The translations under genes were made by a program, and so were the position numbers. A stretch of 64,000 nt of DNA from assembly GCA_008923285.1 (NCBI GenBank), contig WBSG01000005.1:1-64000 (forward strand), written 5' to 3'. Under the pieces are notes generated by a model that was given only the letters and a program-made list of their open reading frames with translations, was not told where the DNA came from and made no database searches. Of this stretch, positions 9,105-16,003 are shown piece after piece; within the stretch, counting starts at the first letter, position 1, and each line of letters opens with the position of its first letter. Origin of the DNA: Betaproteobacteria bacterium SCN2 (GTDB lineage: Bacteria > Pseudomonadota > Gammaproteobacteria > Burkholderiales > Thiobacillaceae).

Positions 9105-9669
9105 CTGCGGTTTCCTCGACGTCTGTTTCTCCGGGCGTCACAAGCGCAAGCGTGCGTTTGCGAAAGGCCTCGATGTTTTCCAGTGCGGTGCGCGTGCATT
9201 TGCTGGTTTCCGAGCGCATCGCCAGGCTGGGGCCATCGCCGACGAAGTACTCGCACACGAGGGCATGCGCCGCATAGACCCTGTCGATGGCGCCATGCCA
9301 GATTTTCAGCTCGGCTTCCAGGGCATCCCAATTGTTGTCCAGCTGCTTTCGCAGCGATTTCATCCCATCAATCATTGCGCAGTGATCGATGGACCAGAGT
9401 CCGGAGAATTTGGCCGGCACATTGGGCGGCGTCATGCTTTCACGCACGGACACGTAGCGCTCGGCCGGCATGTCCCCGGCAAAGCGCATGGCGGCGGCCG
9501 AGCCGTCGAGCATGCGCGTCGCCTGCCCCAGCGCGCGTCTGGCCGCAGGCATGTCGCCGGCAATCATGGCCGTTTCCAGGCGGCGATGCGCAAGGATGAT
9601 GCCCTGCAGCAGCACGAAGAAGGCATGGTGTCCCGCACGCCAGCGCGACATGGCCTGCCCAACATTCAC
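9088..9669 (-). CDS. Unknown helical protein, probably the 3' part of a gene split by a frameshift
   Basis: A 193-residue product with no family I recognise. It is rich in amphipathic helices and has several Trp, His and Cys residues (WSIDHCAMIDGMK, IWHGAIDRVYAAHALVCEYF). The GTG start has GGAGG six bases upstream, so it could be translated alone. However, the frame at 9440-10075 runs into this region. Removing one G near 9660 would join the two into about 330 residues with a continuous helix (EAASECWQAMSRWRAGHH). The overlapping 3' part of the upstream frame looks like an out-of-frame shadow. It is the upstream neighbour of the methyltransferase. Function unknown. Confidence 0.7.
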   Translation of the reverse strand: MNVGQAMSRWRAGHHAFFVLLQGIILAHRRLETAMIAGDMPAARRALGQATRMLDGSAAAMRFAGDMPAERYVSVRESMTPPNVPAKFSGLWSIDHCAMIDGMKSLRKQLDNNWDALEAELKIWHGAIDRVYAAHALVCEYFVGDGPSLAMRSETSKCTRTALENIEAFRKRTLALVTPGETDVEETADVENT

Positions 9670-10075
9670 TGGCTGCCTCCATTACGGCAGCCAGCCCATC
9701 GAGCAGGCGACTCATCTCTCGTTCATCCAGGGTGGAGCCCAACTGCAGCTCGCGGGAAATTTCCGCCAGTACCTGGCCGAGTGCGAAAGTGAGCGAAGCC
9801 GATGATCCGCCATGACGGACAAGGTCGAAGTAGCGATCGTAGATCTTCTGCCTCGGCGAGAGCTTCTCTTCCCCGCTCAACCGCGGCAATTCCGCCATGA
9901 CGGCAGCCCCTTGCCTGACCCAGGCCTCAATGGCCGCCGTGTCCTTGGCCCCCTGCGCCAGGAAGCCTGCCAGGGCTTCATCACGCAGCGCGCCGCCAGC
10001 AGGCATTTCAACGCCGAGGGCCAGCCGCCCCGGCACCGGCAAGTGCAACTTCTGGGTATCCAATTGCTTGCTCAT
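9440..10075 (-). CDS. Unknown protein, first gene of the biosynthetic operon, probably the 5' part of a frameshifted gene
   Basis: Open frame of 211 codons starting at an ATG (MSKQLDTQKL). Only the first 138 or so residues look like a real protein (PVPGRLALGVEMP, YDRYFDLVRHGG, GQVLAEISRELQLG). The last 70 or so are Arg/Ala/Gly/His-rich and overlap the next gene out of frame. It is therefore probably the N-terminal half of a single protein with the 9088-9669 product. It is the first gene after a candidate promoter with a perfect TATAAT at 10115-10120. I do not recognise the family. Confidence 0.55.
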   Translation of the reverse strand: MSKQLDTQKLHLPVPGRLALGVEMPAGGALRDEALAGFLAQGAKDTAAIEAWVRQGAAVMAELPRLSGEEKLSPRQKIYDRYFDLVRHGGSSASLTFALGQVLAEISRELQLGSTLDEREMSRLLDGLAAVMEAASECWAGHVALACGTPCLLRAAAGHHPCASPPGNGHDCRRHACGQTRAGAGDAHARRLGRRHALCRGHAGRALRVRA

Positions 10076-10114
10076 CGTATCTGATTGACGCCAATTTCCC
10101 GGCCAGAGGGGGAA

Positions 10115-10143
10115 ATTATACGCACTATGCGGGCCAAGCCCAG
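10115..10143 (-). promoter_or_regulatory. Candidate promoter of the 3982-10075 operon
   Basis: The minus strand shows a perfect -10 TATAAT at 10115-10120, 17 bases downstream of a weak -35 (CTGGGC). Transcription would start about 33 bases before the first gene. The weak -35 suggests that an activator may be needed. The erpA terminator lies just upstream, so the operon seems to be an independent unit. Confidence 0.5.
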
Positions 10144-10184
10144 CAGGGTCGGCCATTCCGACTCGTCCAGCCCACGCCGGCAAT

Positions 10185-10214
10185 AAAAAAAGGACTCGCA
10201 AGGAGTCCTTTTTT
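10185..10214 (-). terminator. Intrinsic terminator after erpA
   Basis: GGACTC (10192-10197) pairs with GAGTCC (10203-10208) around a 5-base loop, with an A-run on one side and a T-run on the other. It would stop minus-strand transcription from erpA before the biosynthetic operon, and could work in both directions. Confidence 0.85.
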
Positions 10215-10234
10215 GGCAGGGCCGGATTCGCCGC

Positions 10235-10579
10235 TCAGACCGAGAACGAGGAACCGCAGCCGCAGGTGGTCTGGGCGTTCGGGTTCTTGATCACGAACTG
10301 CGCGCCTTCGAGGCCTTCGCTGTAGTCGATTTCCGCGCCCACCAGGTACTGGAAGCTCATGGAATCGATCAGCAGGGTGACGCCGTTCTTCTGCATCACG
10401 GTGTCGTCGTCGTTCTGCACTTCGTCGAAGGTGAAGCCGTACTGGAAGCCGGAGCAGCCGCCGCCGGTGACGAACACGCGCAGCTTGAGGTCGGGATTGC
10501 CTTCCTCGTCGATCAGGTTCTTCACTTTGTTGGCCGCGCTGTCGGTGAAGTTCAGCGGGGTTTCGGTCATGGCATTCAT
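10235..10579 (-). CDS. erpA: Iron-sulfur cluster insertion protein ErpA
   Basis: A-type Fe-S carrier of 114 residues that delivers clusters to target enzymes. The three ligand cysteines are visible in [11 protein letters not shown] and the C-terminal [15 protein letters not shown] lies eight bases before the ATG. It is a single-gene unit between a clear sigma70 promoter (10611-10638) and a terminator (10185-10214). The motif context matches ErpA rather than IscA. Confidence 0.95.
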   Translation of the reverse strand: MNAMTETPLNFTDSAANKVKNLIDEEGNPDLKLRVFVTGGGCSGFQYGFTFDEVQNDDDTVMQKNGVTLLIDSMSFQYLVGAEIDYSEGLEGAQFVIKNPNAQTTCGCGSSFSV

Positions 10580-10610
10580 TCGGGATACTCCTTGAGTAAA
10601 TTAGCGCTTC

Positions 10611-10638
10611 ATTATCCGCAAAGCGCGGGGCCAGTCAA
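10611..10638 (-). promoter_or_regulatory. erpA promoter
   Basis: Minus-strand -35 TTGACT (10633-10638) and -10 GATAAT (10611-10616) are 16 bases apart, about 32 bases before the erpA start codon. Confidence 0.65.
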
Positions 10639-10754
10639 GCAAAGACCTTGTTTCCGTTAAGGAAGTTCCGCAGTCACTCCCGGGGCACCAGCAAGTGGCA
10701 AGGAATTTTGCTGGGCCTTGAGTTAACTGGATCGCCGCGTTAAATGCGTTGGGG

Positions 10755-10798
10755 GCCAGCGTTTGCCCCCTCCCTCCGGGAGAGGGCTGGCGTGAGGG
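10755..10798. repeat. Dispersed CCCTC/GAGGG hairpin repeat
   Basis: The run of CCCCCTCCCTCC followed by GGGAGAGGG and GGCGTGAGGG forms a stem. It resembles a short palindromic repeat common between genes of many proteobacteria. It occupies the middle of the 254-base gap between argC and erpA; apart from the erpA promoter I see nothing else there. Confidence 0.5.
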
Positions 10799-10833
10799 CG
10801 CATATCTCGCGATGACAGCGTTTCAAGCCAGCT

Positions 10834-11862
10834 CTAGGGCAGCAGGCCGATATCGTCGATCGCCGTCGTTTCCGCGAAGCCGAACAAGAGGTTCATGTTC
10901 TGAACCGCCTGTCCGGCCGCGCCCTTGACCAGGTTGTCAATCACCGACAGCACCACCACTACGTCGCCGCCCTGCGGTCGGTGCAGCGCAATGCGGCAGA
11001 CATTGGCGCCGCGCACCGAGCGGGTTTCCGGGTGCGAGCCGGCCGGCAGCACGTCGACGAAGGGCTCGCTGGCGTAGCGCTGCTCGTACAGCGCCTGCAG
11101 GTCCGCGTCCTTGGTCAGCCTGGCATACAGCGTGGCATGAATGCCGCGGATCAGCGGGGTCAGATGGGGAACAAAGGTCAGGCCCACCGTGTGGCCGGCC
11201 GCCAGCGACAGTCCCTGGCGAATTTCCGGCAGGTGGCGGTGGCCCGGCACCGCGTAGGCCTTGAAATTGTCGCCGGCCTCGGCGAACAGGATGTGGGTTT
11301 CCGCCTTGCGACCGGCGCCGGACACCCCTGACTTGCAATCCGCCACCAGATGCGAAGTGTCCACCAGGCCGTTCTCGATCAGCGGCAGGAAACCGAGTTG
11401 GGTCGCGGTCGGGTAGCAGCCGGGATTGGCGATGAGGCGCGCTTTTTTGATGGCCTCGCGGTTGACTTCAGGCAAGCCGTACACCGCCTCGCCGACGAGG
11501 TCGGGGCAGGCATGCTCCAACTTGTACCAGGACTCCCATTCCTTGATGTCCTTGATACGGAAATCCGCTGCCAAGTCGATCACCTTGACGCCGGCATCGA
11601 GCAGCGCGCGGGTCTGCTGCATGGCCACGCCGTTGGGGGTAGCGAAGAACACCACGTCGCATTTTTCAAGGCCGGCCTCTTCCGGGGCGGAAAACGCCAG
11701 GCCCACGCGGCCGCGCAGGTTGGGGAACATGTCCGCCACCTTCATGCCCGCTTCCTTGCGCGATGTGATGGCGGTCAACTCGACCCGGGGATGGCGGGCC
11801 AGCAGGCGCAGCAACTCCACGCCCGTGTAGCCTGTACCGCCGACGATGCCTACCTTGATCAT
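10834..11862 (-). CDS. argC: N-acetyl-gamma-glutamyl-phosphate reductase
   Basis: Third step of arginine synthesis: NADPH reduction of N-acetylglutamyl phosphate to the semialdehyde. The 342-residue protein starts [14 protein letters not shown], the NADP-binding GxxGxxG. The catalytic Cys is in [18 protein letters not shown], and a conserved His lies in [10 protein letters not shown]. The start at 11862 is chosen because that glycine motif is N-terminal in the family. It follows rpsI but is separated from it by an intrinsic terminator. Confidence 0.96.
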   Translation of the reverse strand: MIKVGIVGGTGYTGVELLRLLARHPRVELTAITSRKEAGMKVADMFPNLRGRVGLAFSAPEEAGLEKCDVVFFATPNGVAMQQTRALLDAGVKVIDLAADFRIKDIKEWESWYKLEHACPDLVGEAVYGLPEVNREAIKKARLIANPGCYPTATQLGFLPLIENGLVDTSHLVADCKSGVSGAGRKAETHILFAEAGDNFKAYAVPGHRHLPEIRQGLSLAAGHTVGLTFVPHLTPLIRGIHATLYARLTKDADLQALYEQRYASEPFVDVLPAGSHPETRSVRGANVCRIALHRPQGGDVVVVLSVIDNLVKGAAGQAVQNMNLLFGFAETTAIDDIGLLP

Positions 11863-11918
11863 TTTTGTCGCTCCAAATCCGAAGGCTGAATTATGGCAAG
11901 AAATGCTTTTGCGGTCGT

Positions 11919-11947
11919 AAAAAAAGCCACCCGCAGGTGGCTTTTTT
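11919..11947 (-). terminator. Intrinsic terminator after rplM-rpsI
   Basis: GCCACC (11926-11931) pairs with GGTGGC (11936-11941) around a CGCA loop and is flanked by A7 and T6 tracts. It ends the ribosomal protein operon 15 bases after the rpsI stop and upstream of argC. Confidence 0.88.
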
Positions 11948-11961
11948 CGACCCAAGGCGAA

Positions 11962-12354
11962 TTAACGCTTGGAGAACTGCTTGCGACGGCGCGCCTTGTG
12001 CAGGCCGACTTTCTTCCGTTCCACCGCACGGGCGTCGCGGGTCACCAGGCCGGCGGCCTTGAGCGCGGGCTTGAGGCTGGCGTCATAGTCGATCAGCGCA
12101 CGGGTGATGCCGTGGCGCACCGCGCCGGCCTGGCCGGATTCGCCGCCGCCGGTCACGTTGACCATGATGTCGAACTTGTCGGCGCTCTCGGTCAGCACCA
12201 GGGGCTGGCGCACGATCATGCGGCCGGTCTCACGCGAGAAGAAGGTGTCCACGGGCTTGCCGTTGACGACGATGTTGCCGGAACCGGCCTTGATGAACAC
12301 ACGGGCCACTGCTTCCTTGCGGCGGCCGGTACCGTAGTTGTAGTTACCGATCAT
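11962..12354 (-). CDS. rpsI: 30S ribosomal protein S9 (uS9)
   Basis: 130 residues with the family features: N-terminal [16 protein letters not shown] and the basic C-terminal tail ending [17 protein letters not shown], which reaches the P-site tRNA. It is 6 bases from rplM and cotranscribed with it, as in most bacteria. Confidence 0.98.
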   Translation of the reverse strand: MIGNYNYGTGRRKEAVARVFIKAGSGNIVVNGKPVDTFFSRETGRMIVRQPLVLTESADKFDIMVNVTGGGESGQAGAVRHGITRALIDYDASLKPALKAAGLVTRDARAVERKKVGLHKARRRKQFSKR

Positions 12355-12360
12355 GGTTGT

Positions 12361-12795
12361 TTAACCCTTGATTTCGAGAGTTTGCGGCTGCTGCGCAACG
12401 TGGGGATGCTCGGCGCCGGCATAGACCTTCATTTTCTTGATCATGGCGTAGCCCAGCGGACCCTTGGGCAGCATGCCCTTGACCGCCTTCTCCAGCGCAC
12501 GGCCGGGGAAACGGGCCTGCATCTTGCCGAAGGTGGTTTCGTAAATGCCGCCCGGGTAGCCGGAGTGGCGGTAATACTTCTTGTCCTGCTCCTTGTTGCC
12601 GGTGACGCGTATCTTGTCGGCGTTGACCACGACGATGTAGTCGCCCGTGTCCACGTGCGGCGTGTAGATGGCTTTGTGCTTGCCGCGCAGACGGCGGGCG
12701 ATTTCAGCGGCCAGCCGGCCCAGCACGGCGTCCGTGGCATCCACCACGAACCAATCGCGCTTTACTTCATGCGGTTTTGCGGAAAAGGTTTTCAT
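12361..12795 (-). CDS. rplM: 50S ribosomal protein L13 (uL13)
   Basis: 144 residues beginning [20 protein letters not shown] and containing the L13 signature region ([32 protein letters not shown]). The ATG at 12795 is used rather than an upstream codon at 12813, because the family begins MKTFSAK. First gene of the rplM-rpsI operon, with a strong promoter at 12856-12885. Confidence 0.98.
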   Translation of the reverse strand: MKTFSAKPHEVKRDWFVVDATDAVLGRLAAEIARRLRGKHKAIYTPHVDTGDYIVVVNADKIRVTGNKEQDKKYYRHSGYPGGIYETTFGKMQARFPGRALEKAVKGMLPKGPLGYAMIKKMKVYAGAEHPHVAQQPQTLEIKG

Positions 12796-12855
12796 CGCAA
12801 CCTCTGGTCCCAAGTCTATGGCGCCGCCAACAGGGCAGCACTCGAAAAGAGCGAG

Positions 12856-12885
12856 ATTTTAAGGGCCCAACCGGGGATGTGTCAA
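12856..12885 (-). promoter_or_regulatory. rplM-rpsI promoter
   Basis: Minus-strand -35 TTGACA (12880-12885) and -10 TAAAAT (12856-12861), 18 bases apart, lie about 60 bases before the rplM start. A perfect -35 fits a ribosomal protein operon. Confidence 0.7.
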
Positions 12886-12960
12886 TGCCGGCCTGAAGTC
12901 AGCCGAAAATCCCGGGGGCCTATGGTATAAGAGCCGGGATCAATTTCGACTGGAGACCCC

Positions 12961-13377
12961 ATGAAAGCCCGCATCAAGTGGATAGAAGGCGTCAGCTTCG
13001 CCGGCCAGAGCGAATCCGGCCACACCGTGGTCATGGACGGTCCGCCCGACGCCGGCGGCCAGAACCTGGGCGTGCGCCCCATGGAAATGCTGCTGCTGGG
13101 CATGGGCGGCTGCACCGCCTTCGACGTCATGCACATCCTGAGGAAAGGCCGCCAGCAGGTGACCGACTGCGTGGCAGAAATCGACGCCGATCGCGCCGAA
13201 ACCGACCCCAAGGTCTTCACACGCATACACGTCCATTTCGTCATTACCGGCAAGGGGCTCGACCCCAAGCGGGTGGACCAGGCGGTGAAGCTGTCGGCGG
13301 AAAAATATTGCTCGGCCAGCATCATGCTGGGGAAGGTCGCCGAGGTAAGCCACGATTTCGAGATCGTGGAAGGCTGA
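12961..13377 (+). CDS. OsmC family protein (YhfA-like)
   Basis: 138-residue OsmC/Ohr-fold protein. OsmC enzymes reduce organic peroxides with a pair of cysteines. Here one is in GMGGCTAFDVMHIL (about residue 57) and the other in AEKYCSASIML (about residue 119), spaced as in the YhfA subgroup. GGAG lies five bases before the ATG. It is a single gene, convergent with the DUF2322 gene across a repeat element. The exact substrate is unknown. Confidence 0.9.
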   Translation: MKARIKWIEGVSFAGQSESGHTVVMDGPPDAGGQNLGVRPMEMLLLGMGGCTAFDVMHILRKGRQQVTDCVAEIDADRAETDPKVFTRIHVHFVITGKGLDPKRVDQAVKLSAEKYCSASIMLGKVAEVSHDFEIVEG

Positions 13378-13388
13378 GATAACTGTAC

Positions 13389-13483
13389 CGCCACTGCGAG
13401 GAGGCAAGGCCGACGCGGCAATCCAGTCATGTAAAGTGGCCCTGCTCAACTGGATGGGCACGACCTGCAGCCTCGCGATGGCG
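13389..13483. repeat. Dispersed inverted repeat (TTGCGAGGAG...GCAATCCAG type)
   Basis: The left arm 13389-13427 begins CGCCACTGCGAGGAGGC and ends GCGGCAATCCAGT. The right arm 13448-13483 is its imperfect reverse complement (AACTGGATGGGC ... CCTCGCGATGGCG). The wording resembles a widespread intergenic repeat type in bacterial genomes. It fills the gap between convergent genes and could serve as a bidirectional terminator. Confidence 0.6.
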
Positions 13484-13497
13484 CTTTTTGCCAGAGG

Positions 13498-13803
13498 CTA
13501 TTCCACGGCTACGCGCAGTGCTGCCCCGGTTTTTATTACCTCGAACAGCCGGTCGATATTGGGATGCTTGCCCGGATTCAGGCGCGCGTCCTCGGTGTGC
13601 TCGGCATAGATGACCAGCCCCTCTTCCGCCGCCGCCGCATCGATCGGGCCATGTTTCGCGGCCAGGGCAGCGTACACGCGAAACGAACCGGCGGTGCCGG
13701 GGGCGTTTTCGATCACCGCCTTTTCCACACCCTGCTCATCGAGCAGTCTGAGTCGTTTGCCCTGCGTTTCCGGCAGGGCGGCAAGATTTTCCGCAAATGT
13801 CAT
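13498..13803 (-). CDS. DUF2322 family protein
   Basis: 101-residue protein of a conserved betaproteobacterial family of unknown function (MTFAENLAALPE start, ENAPGTAGSFRVYAALA, AEEGLVIYAEHTEDA, NPGKHPNIDRLF). The start at 13803 is chosen because it matches the usual family N-terminus; the Shine-Dalgarno is weak. It is convergent with the OsmC gene. No signal peptide or membrane segment is seen, so it is probably cytoplasmic. Confidence 0.8.
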   Translation of the reverse strand: MTFAENLAALPETQGKRLRLLDEQGVEKAVIENAPGTAGSFRVYAALAAKHGPIDAAAAEEGLVIYAEHTEDARLNPGKHPNIDRLFEVIKTGAALRVAVE

Positions 13804-13907
13804 GATTGATTGTATGTTGATCAGGGTTGTTTCAAGCCGCACCAAAGACGCATATCCGGACAAAGCACAGGCGTCCCCCACAACTGGCGAATCCCCAATG
13901 GCCACGT

Positions 13908-14543
13908 CTAAGGCTCGTAGCCCATCTGCTTCATCATCTCGCCGTTGATCTCGTCGAAGCGCTGGAGCAGTTCGTCGGTGAACGCATCCCTCCAGTCGCT
14001 TTTGTTCCGGACCCAGCGCCCGTCCACCCCGGCGATTTCGCCGCGATCGGGCACCTGCCGGCTGACGATGTCGCGCTGCAGAAACTTGCTGAGTTTTTCC
14101 AGGGCAAGCGGCAGGTTGCCGCGCAACTCCTCATACTCCAGCAGCAAGGTATCCTTGCGTTCCCAGGGTTTCCATGCAGCCAGGTGATTGGCCCATGTGC
14201 CGAAACGGTGCTGGCCCTCGATGATTTCGAGCAGGGAGGCGCTGCGGTTGTAGAAATTCCACAGGCTCACGCTTGCCGCCCTGCCGTCCCTGACCACGTA
14301 GATAGCTGGCTTGGCATTCACCGGATATTCGTGCGTCTTGACCAGGGCGGGATTGTTCGGCGGGAACAGTACCCGCCCGCCGGGCGAATGCTCCACATGG
14401 CCGACATACTTCTCCAGTTCCTGGTTGCCGCCGAGGTCGCGCGCATAGATGCTGCCCGAGCGCAGTCCGAAGCAGTGCCAGAGGATGGTTCTGAGGAAGG
14501 TGTTGCCGCTGCGCGGGTAGGACGCGAGCCAGATCATGTCCAT
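13908..14543 (-). CDS. Sulfotransferase domain protein (bacterial short type)
   Basis: 211-residue PAPS-binding sulfotransferase of a different subtype from the SULT-like enzyme at 7470. The 5'-phosphosulfate loop WLASYPRSGNTFLR is right at the N-terminus (about 5-18). The 3'-phosphate segment is AIYVVRDGRAASVSLW (about 90-105), and the C-terminal region contains LLLEYEELRGN. No transmembrane segment. Such enzymes often sulfate polysaccharide or lipid-linked sugars. It is followed by DUF2322 and preceded by a second sulfotransferase gene on the same strand, 77 bases away. Confidence 0.87.
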   Translation of the reverse strand: MDMIWLASYPRSGNTFLRTILWHCFGLRSGSIYARDLGGNQELEKYVGHVEHSPGGRVLFPPNNPALVKTHEYPVNAKPAIYVVRDGRAASVSLWNFYNRSASLLEIIEGQHRFGTWANHLAAWKPWERKDTLLLEYEELRGNLPLALEKLSKFLQRDIVSRQVPDRGEIAGVDGRWVRNKSDWRDAFTDELLQRFDEINGEMMKQMGYEP

Positions 14544-14620
14544 GTCAGTTCACCCCGCCCTTGCACAAGCGACAGCCTGCCGCTCCCATGCATCCCGCCC
14601 ACTCTTCATCGGCGTGACGG

Positions 14621-15181
14621 TCATTTTTCCGGATAGAACTCATAGCCGAAAAACTCGATGTCTTCCGCAAAGCGGTCCGCGATGATCTTGCGGGTCGTGT
14701 CGTTGTAGTACTCGGTGTAATGCTTCTTCCGCGGATTGGGGTTGGCATGCGGCAGGGGCTTGTCGATTCCCAGCCTGCCGGCAACCTTCCGCCAGTCGGC
14801 ATCCAGGTTCTCGAACTTGCCGATGAAATCGACAATGACGTTGCCATGCGGGTCCACGAACCAGTCGAGCTGGTAGCGGTGGGGCACCGGATGCAGGCAG
14901 GTCGAGCTTGCGTACTTCATCCAGCCGACGAATTCGTCGAAACTCATCTTGTCCCTGAGTTGCAGGCCTTCCTTGCGTTCGTACAGCGAGACCGCGCGAT
15001 CCCAAGGATTGCGCACGAAACCGAACTTGAAATAGGTGAAGAACTTTTTCTCCCCGGCCTCGTTGGCGATCTGCCAGATGTTCATGTGCGGCTTGCGGGG
15101 GTTGCCGATGATGGTCCTGATACTGGTCGAGCCGGTCTTCGGAACCTCGACGAAAATGCACTTGTAAACATCCGAGATCAC
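14621..15181 (-). CDS. Sulfotransferase family 2 protein
   Basis: 186 residues of the Sulfotransfer_2 type (HNK-1, chondroitin and heparan 2-O family). The phosphosulfate-binding loop CIFVEVPKTGSTSIR is near the N-terminus. The 3'-phosphate motif is FGFVRNPWDRAVSLYE, and the family C-terminal region is NPNPRKKHYTEYYND. The GTG start at 15181 is preferred because GGAG lies nine bases upstream and the first strand then begins at once; a TTG at 15211 is the alternative. The acceptor is probably a glycan. It is the second of two adjacent sulfotransferase genes. Confidence 0.87.
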   Translation of the reverse strand: MISDVYKCIFVEVPKTGSTSIRTIIGNPRKPHMNIWQIANEAGEKKFFTYFKFGFVRNPWDRAVSLYERKEGLQLRDKMSFDEFVGWMKYASSTCLHPVPHRYQLDWFVDPHGNVIVDFIGKFENLDADWRKVAGRLGIDKPLPHANPNPRKKHYTEYYNDTTRKIIADRFAEDIEFFGYEFYPEK

Positions 15182-15262
15182 AACACTATTCTCCAGTCGG
15201 AAGCCGGGCAACGGTCATTCCGGGCAAGCAACAAGACAAAACGGAAACGGGCAAAGGCGCGA

Positions 15263-15886
15263 TCAGACCCTGTGCGCGATGCGCTTCATCACCAGGGACA
15301 TGCCACGCATGGCAAATTTCACCGGCGGCGGCAGTTCCGCCGCGCCGTAATGCACCGCGGTCTGCGCGTGGCGGATCTCATCCTGCTTCATCTGCTCGAC
15401 GATGGCGCGGCTTTTCGCGTCCTGCCCGGGCAATTGGCGCAAATGCTCGTCGAGGTGCGCCTCCACCTGTCGCTCGGTCTCGGCCAGGAAACCCAGGTTC
15501 CATTTGTCACCGAGCGCACCGGCGGTCGCGCCCAGCGCGAAGGAGCCGGCATACCACAGTGGGTTCAGCAGGCTCTTGCGCCCGCCCAGTTCGTTGATGC
15601 GCGCCTCGCACCAGGCGAGGTGGTCGGTTTCCTCGCGTGCCGCTTCCTCCAGCGCCGCGCGCGCCTCGGGGTTACGCGCCGTCAGCGCCTGCCCCTGGTA
15701 CAGCGCTTGCGCGCACACCTCGCCCACGTGGTTCACTCGCATCAGCGCCTCGGCCTCGCGCTTTTCGGTCTCGCTCAAGCCCGCCTCGGGCAGGTCTTCG
15801 GCCGGGTTCGCGCGGGCGGCGCGCGCGGGCGCGAAAACCGTACGCAGGCTGTTGTCGAAAGCGGTAATCAAGTGGTCCAGATTCAT
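15263..15886 (-). CDS. coq7: 2-polyprenyl-3-methyl-6-methoxy-1,4-benzoquinone monooxygenase (demethoxyubiquinone hydroxylase)
   Basis: Di-iron hydroxylase for a late ring hydroxylation in ubiquinone synthesis; 207 residues, membrane-associated. The ligand-bearing helices are visible: [50 protein letters not shown] and [17 protein letters not shown], giving the paired ExxH set of Coq7. Two UbiH-type flavin hydroxylases at 32-34 kb would do the other ring hydroxylations. Confidence 0.95.
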   Translation of the reverse strand: MNLDHLITAFDNSLRTVFAPARAARANPAEDLPEAGLSETEKREAEALMRVNHVGEVCAQALYQGQALTARNPEARAALEEAAREETDHLAWCEARINELGGRKSLLNPLWYAGSFALGATAGALGDKWNLGFLAETERQVEAHLDEHLRQLPGQDAKSRAIVEQMKQDEIRHAQTAVHYGAAELPPPVKFAMRGMSLVMKRIAHRV

Positions 15887-16003
15887 TCAGGCTCTCCATG
15901 CATCAATAGCCGGGGGGACGCCCGCAAGCAGGTTCGTCCGGCGCAAGCGCCAGCACCCCCAGCCCCCGGCCGGATTGCTGCCGAGTATATCGCAGACCCG
16001 ATT

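Noticed and set aside
10755-10798. CRISPR or terminator
   Set aside because: It is one hairpin only, with no regular repeat-spacer series and no T-run; kept as a dispersed repeat.
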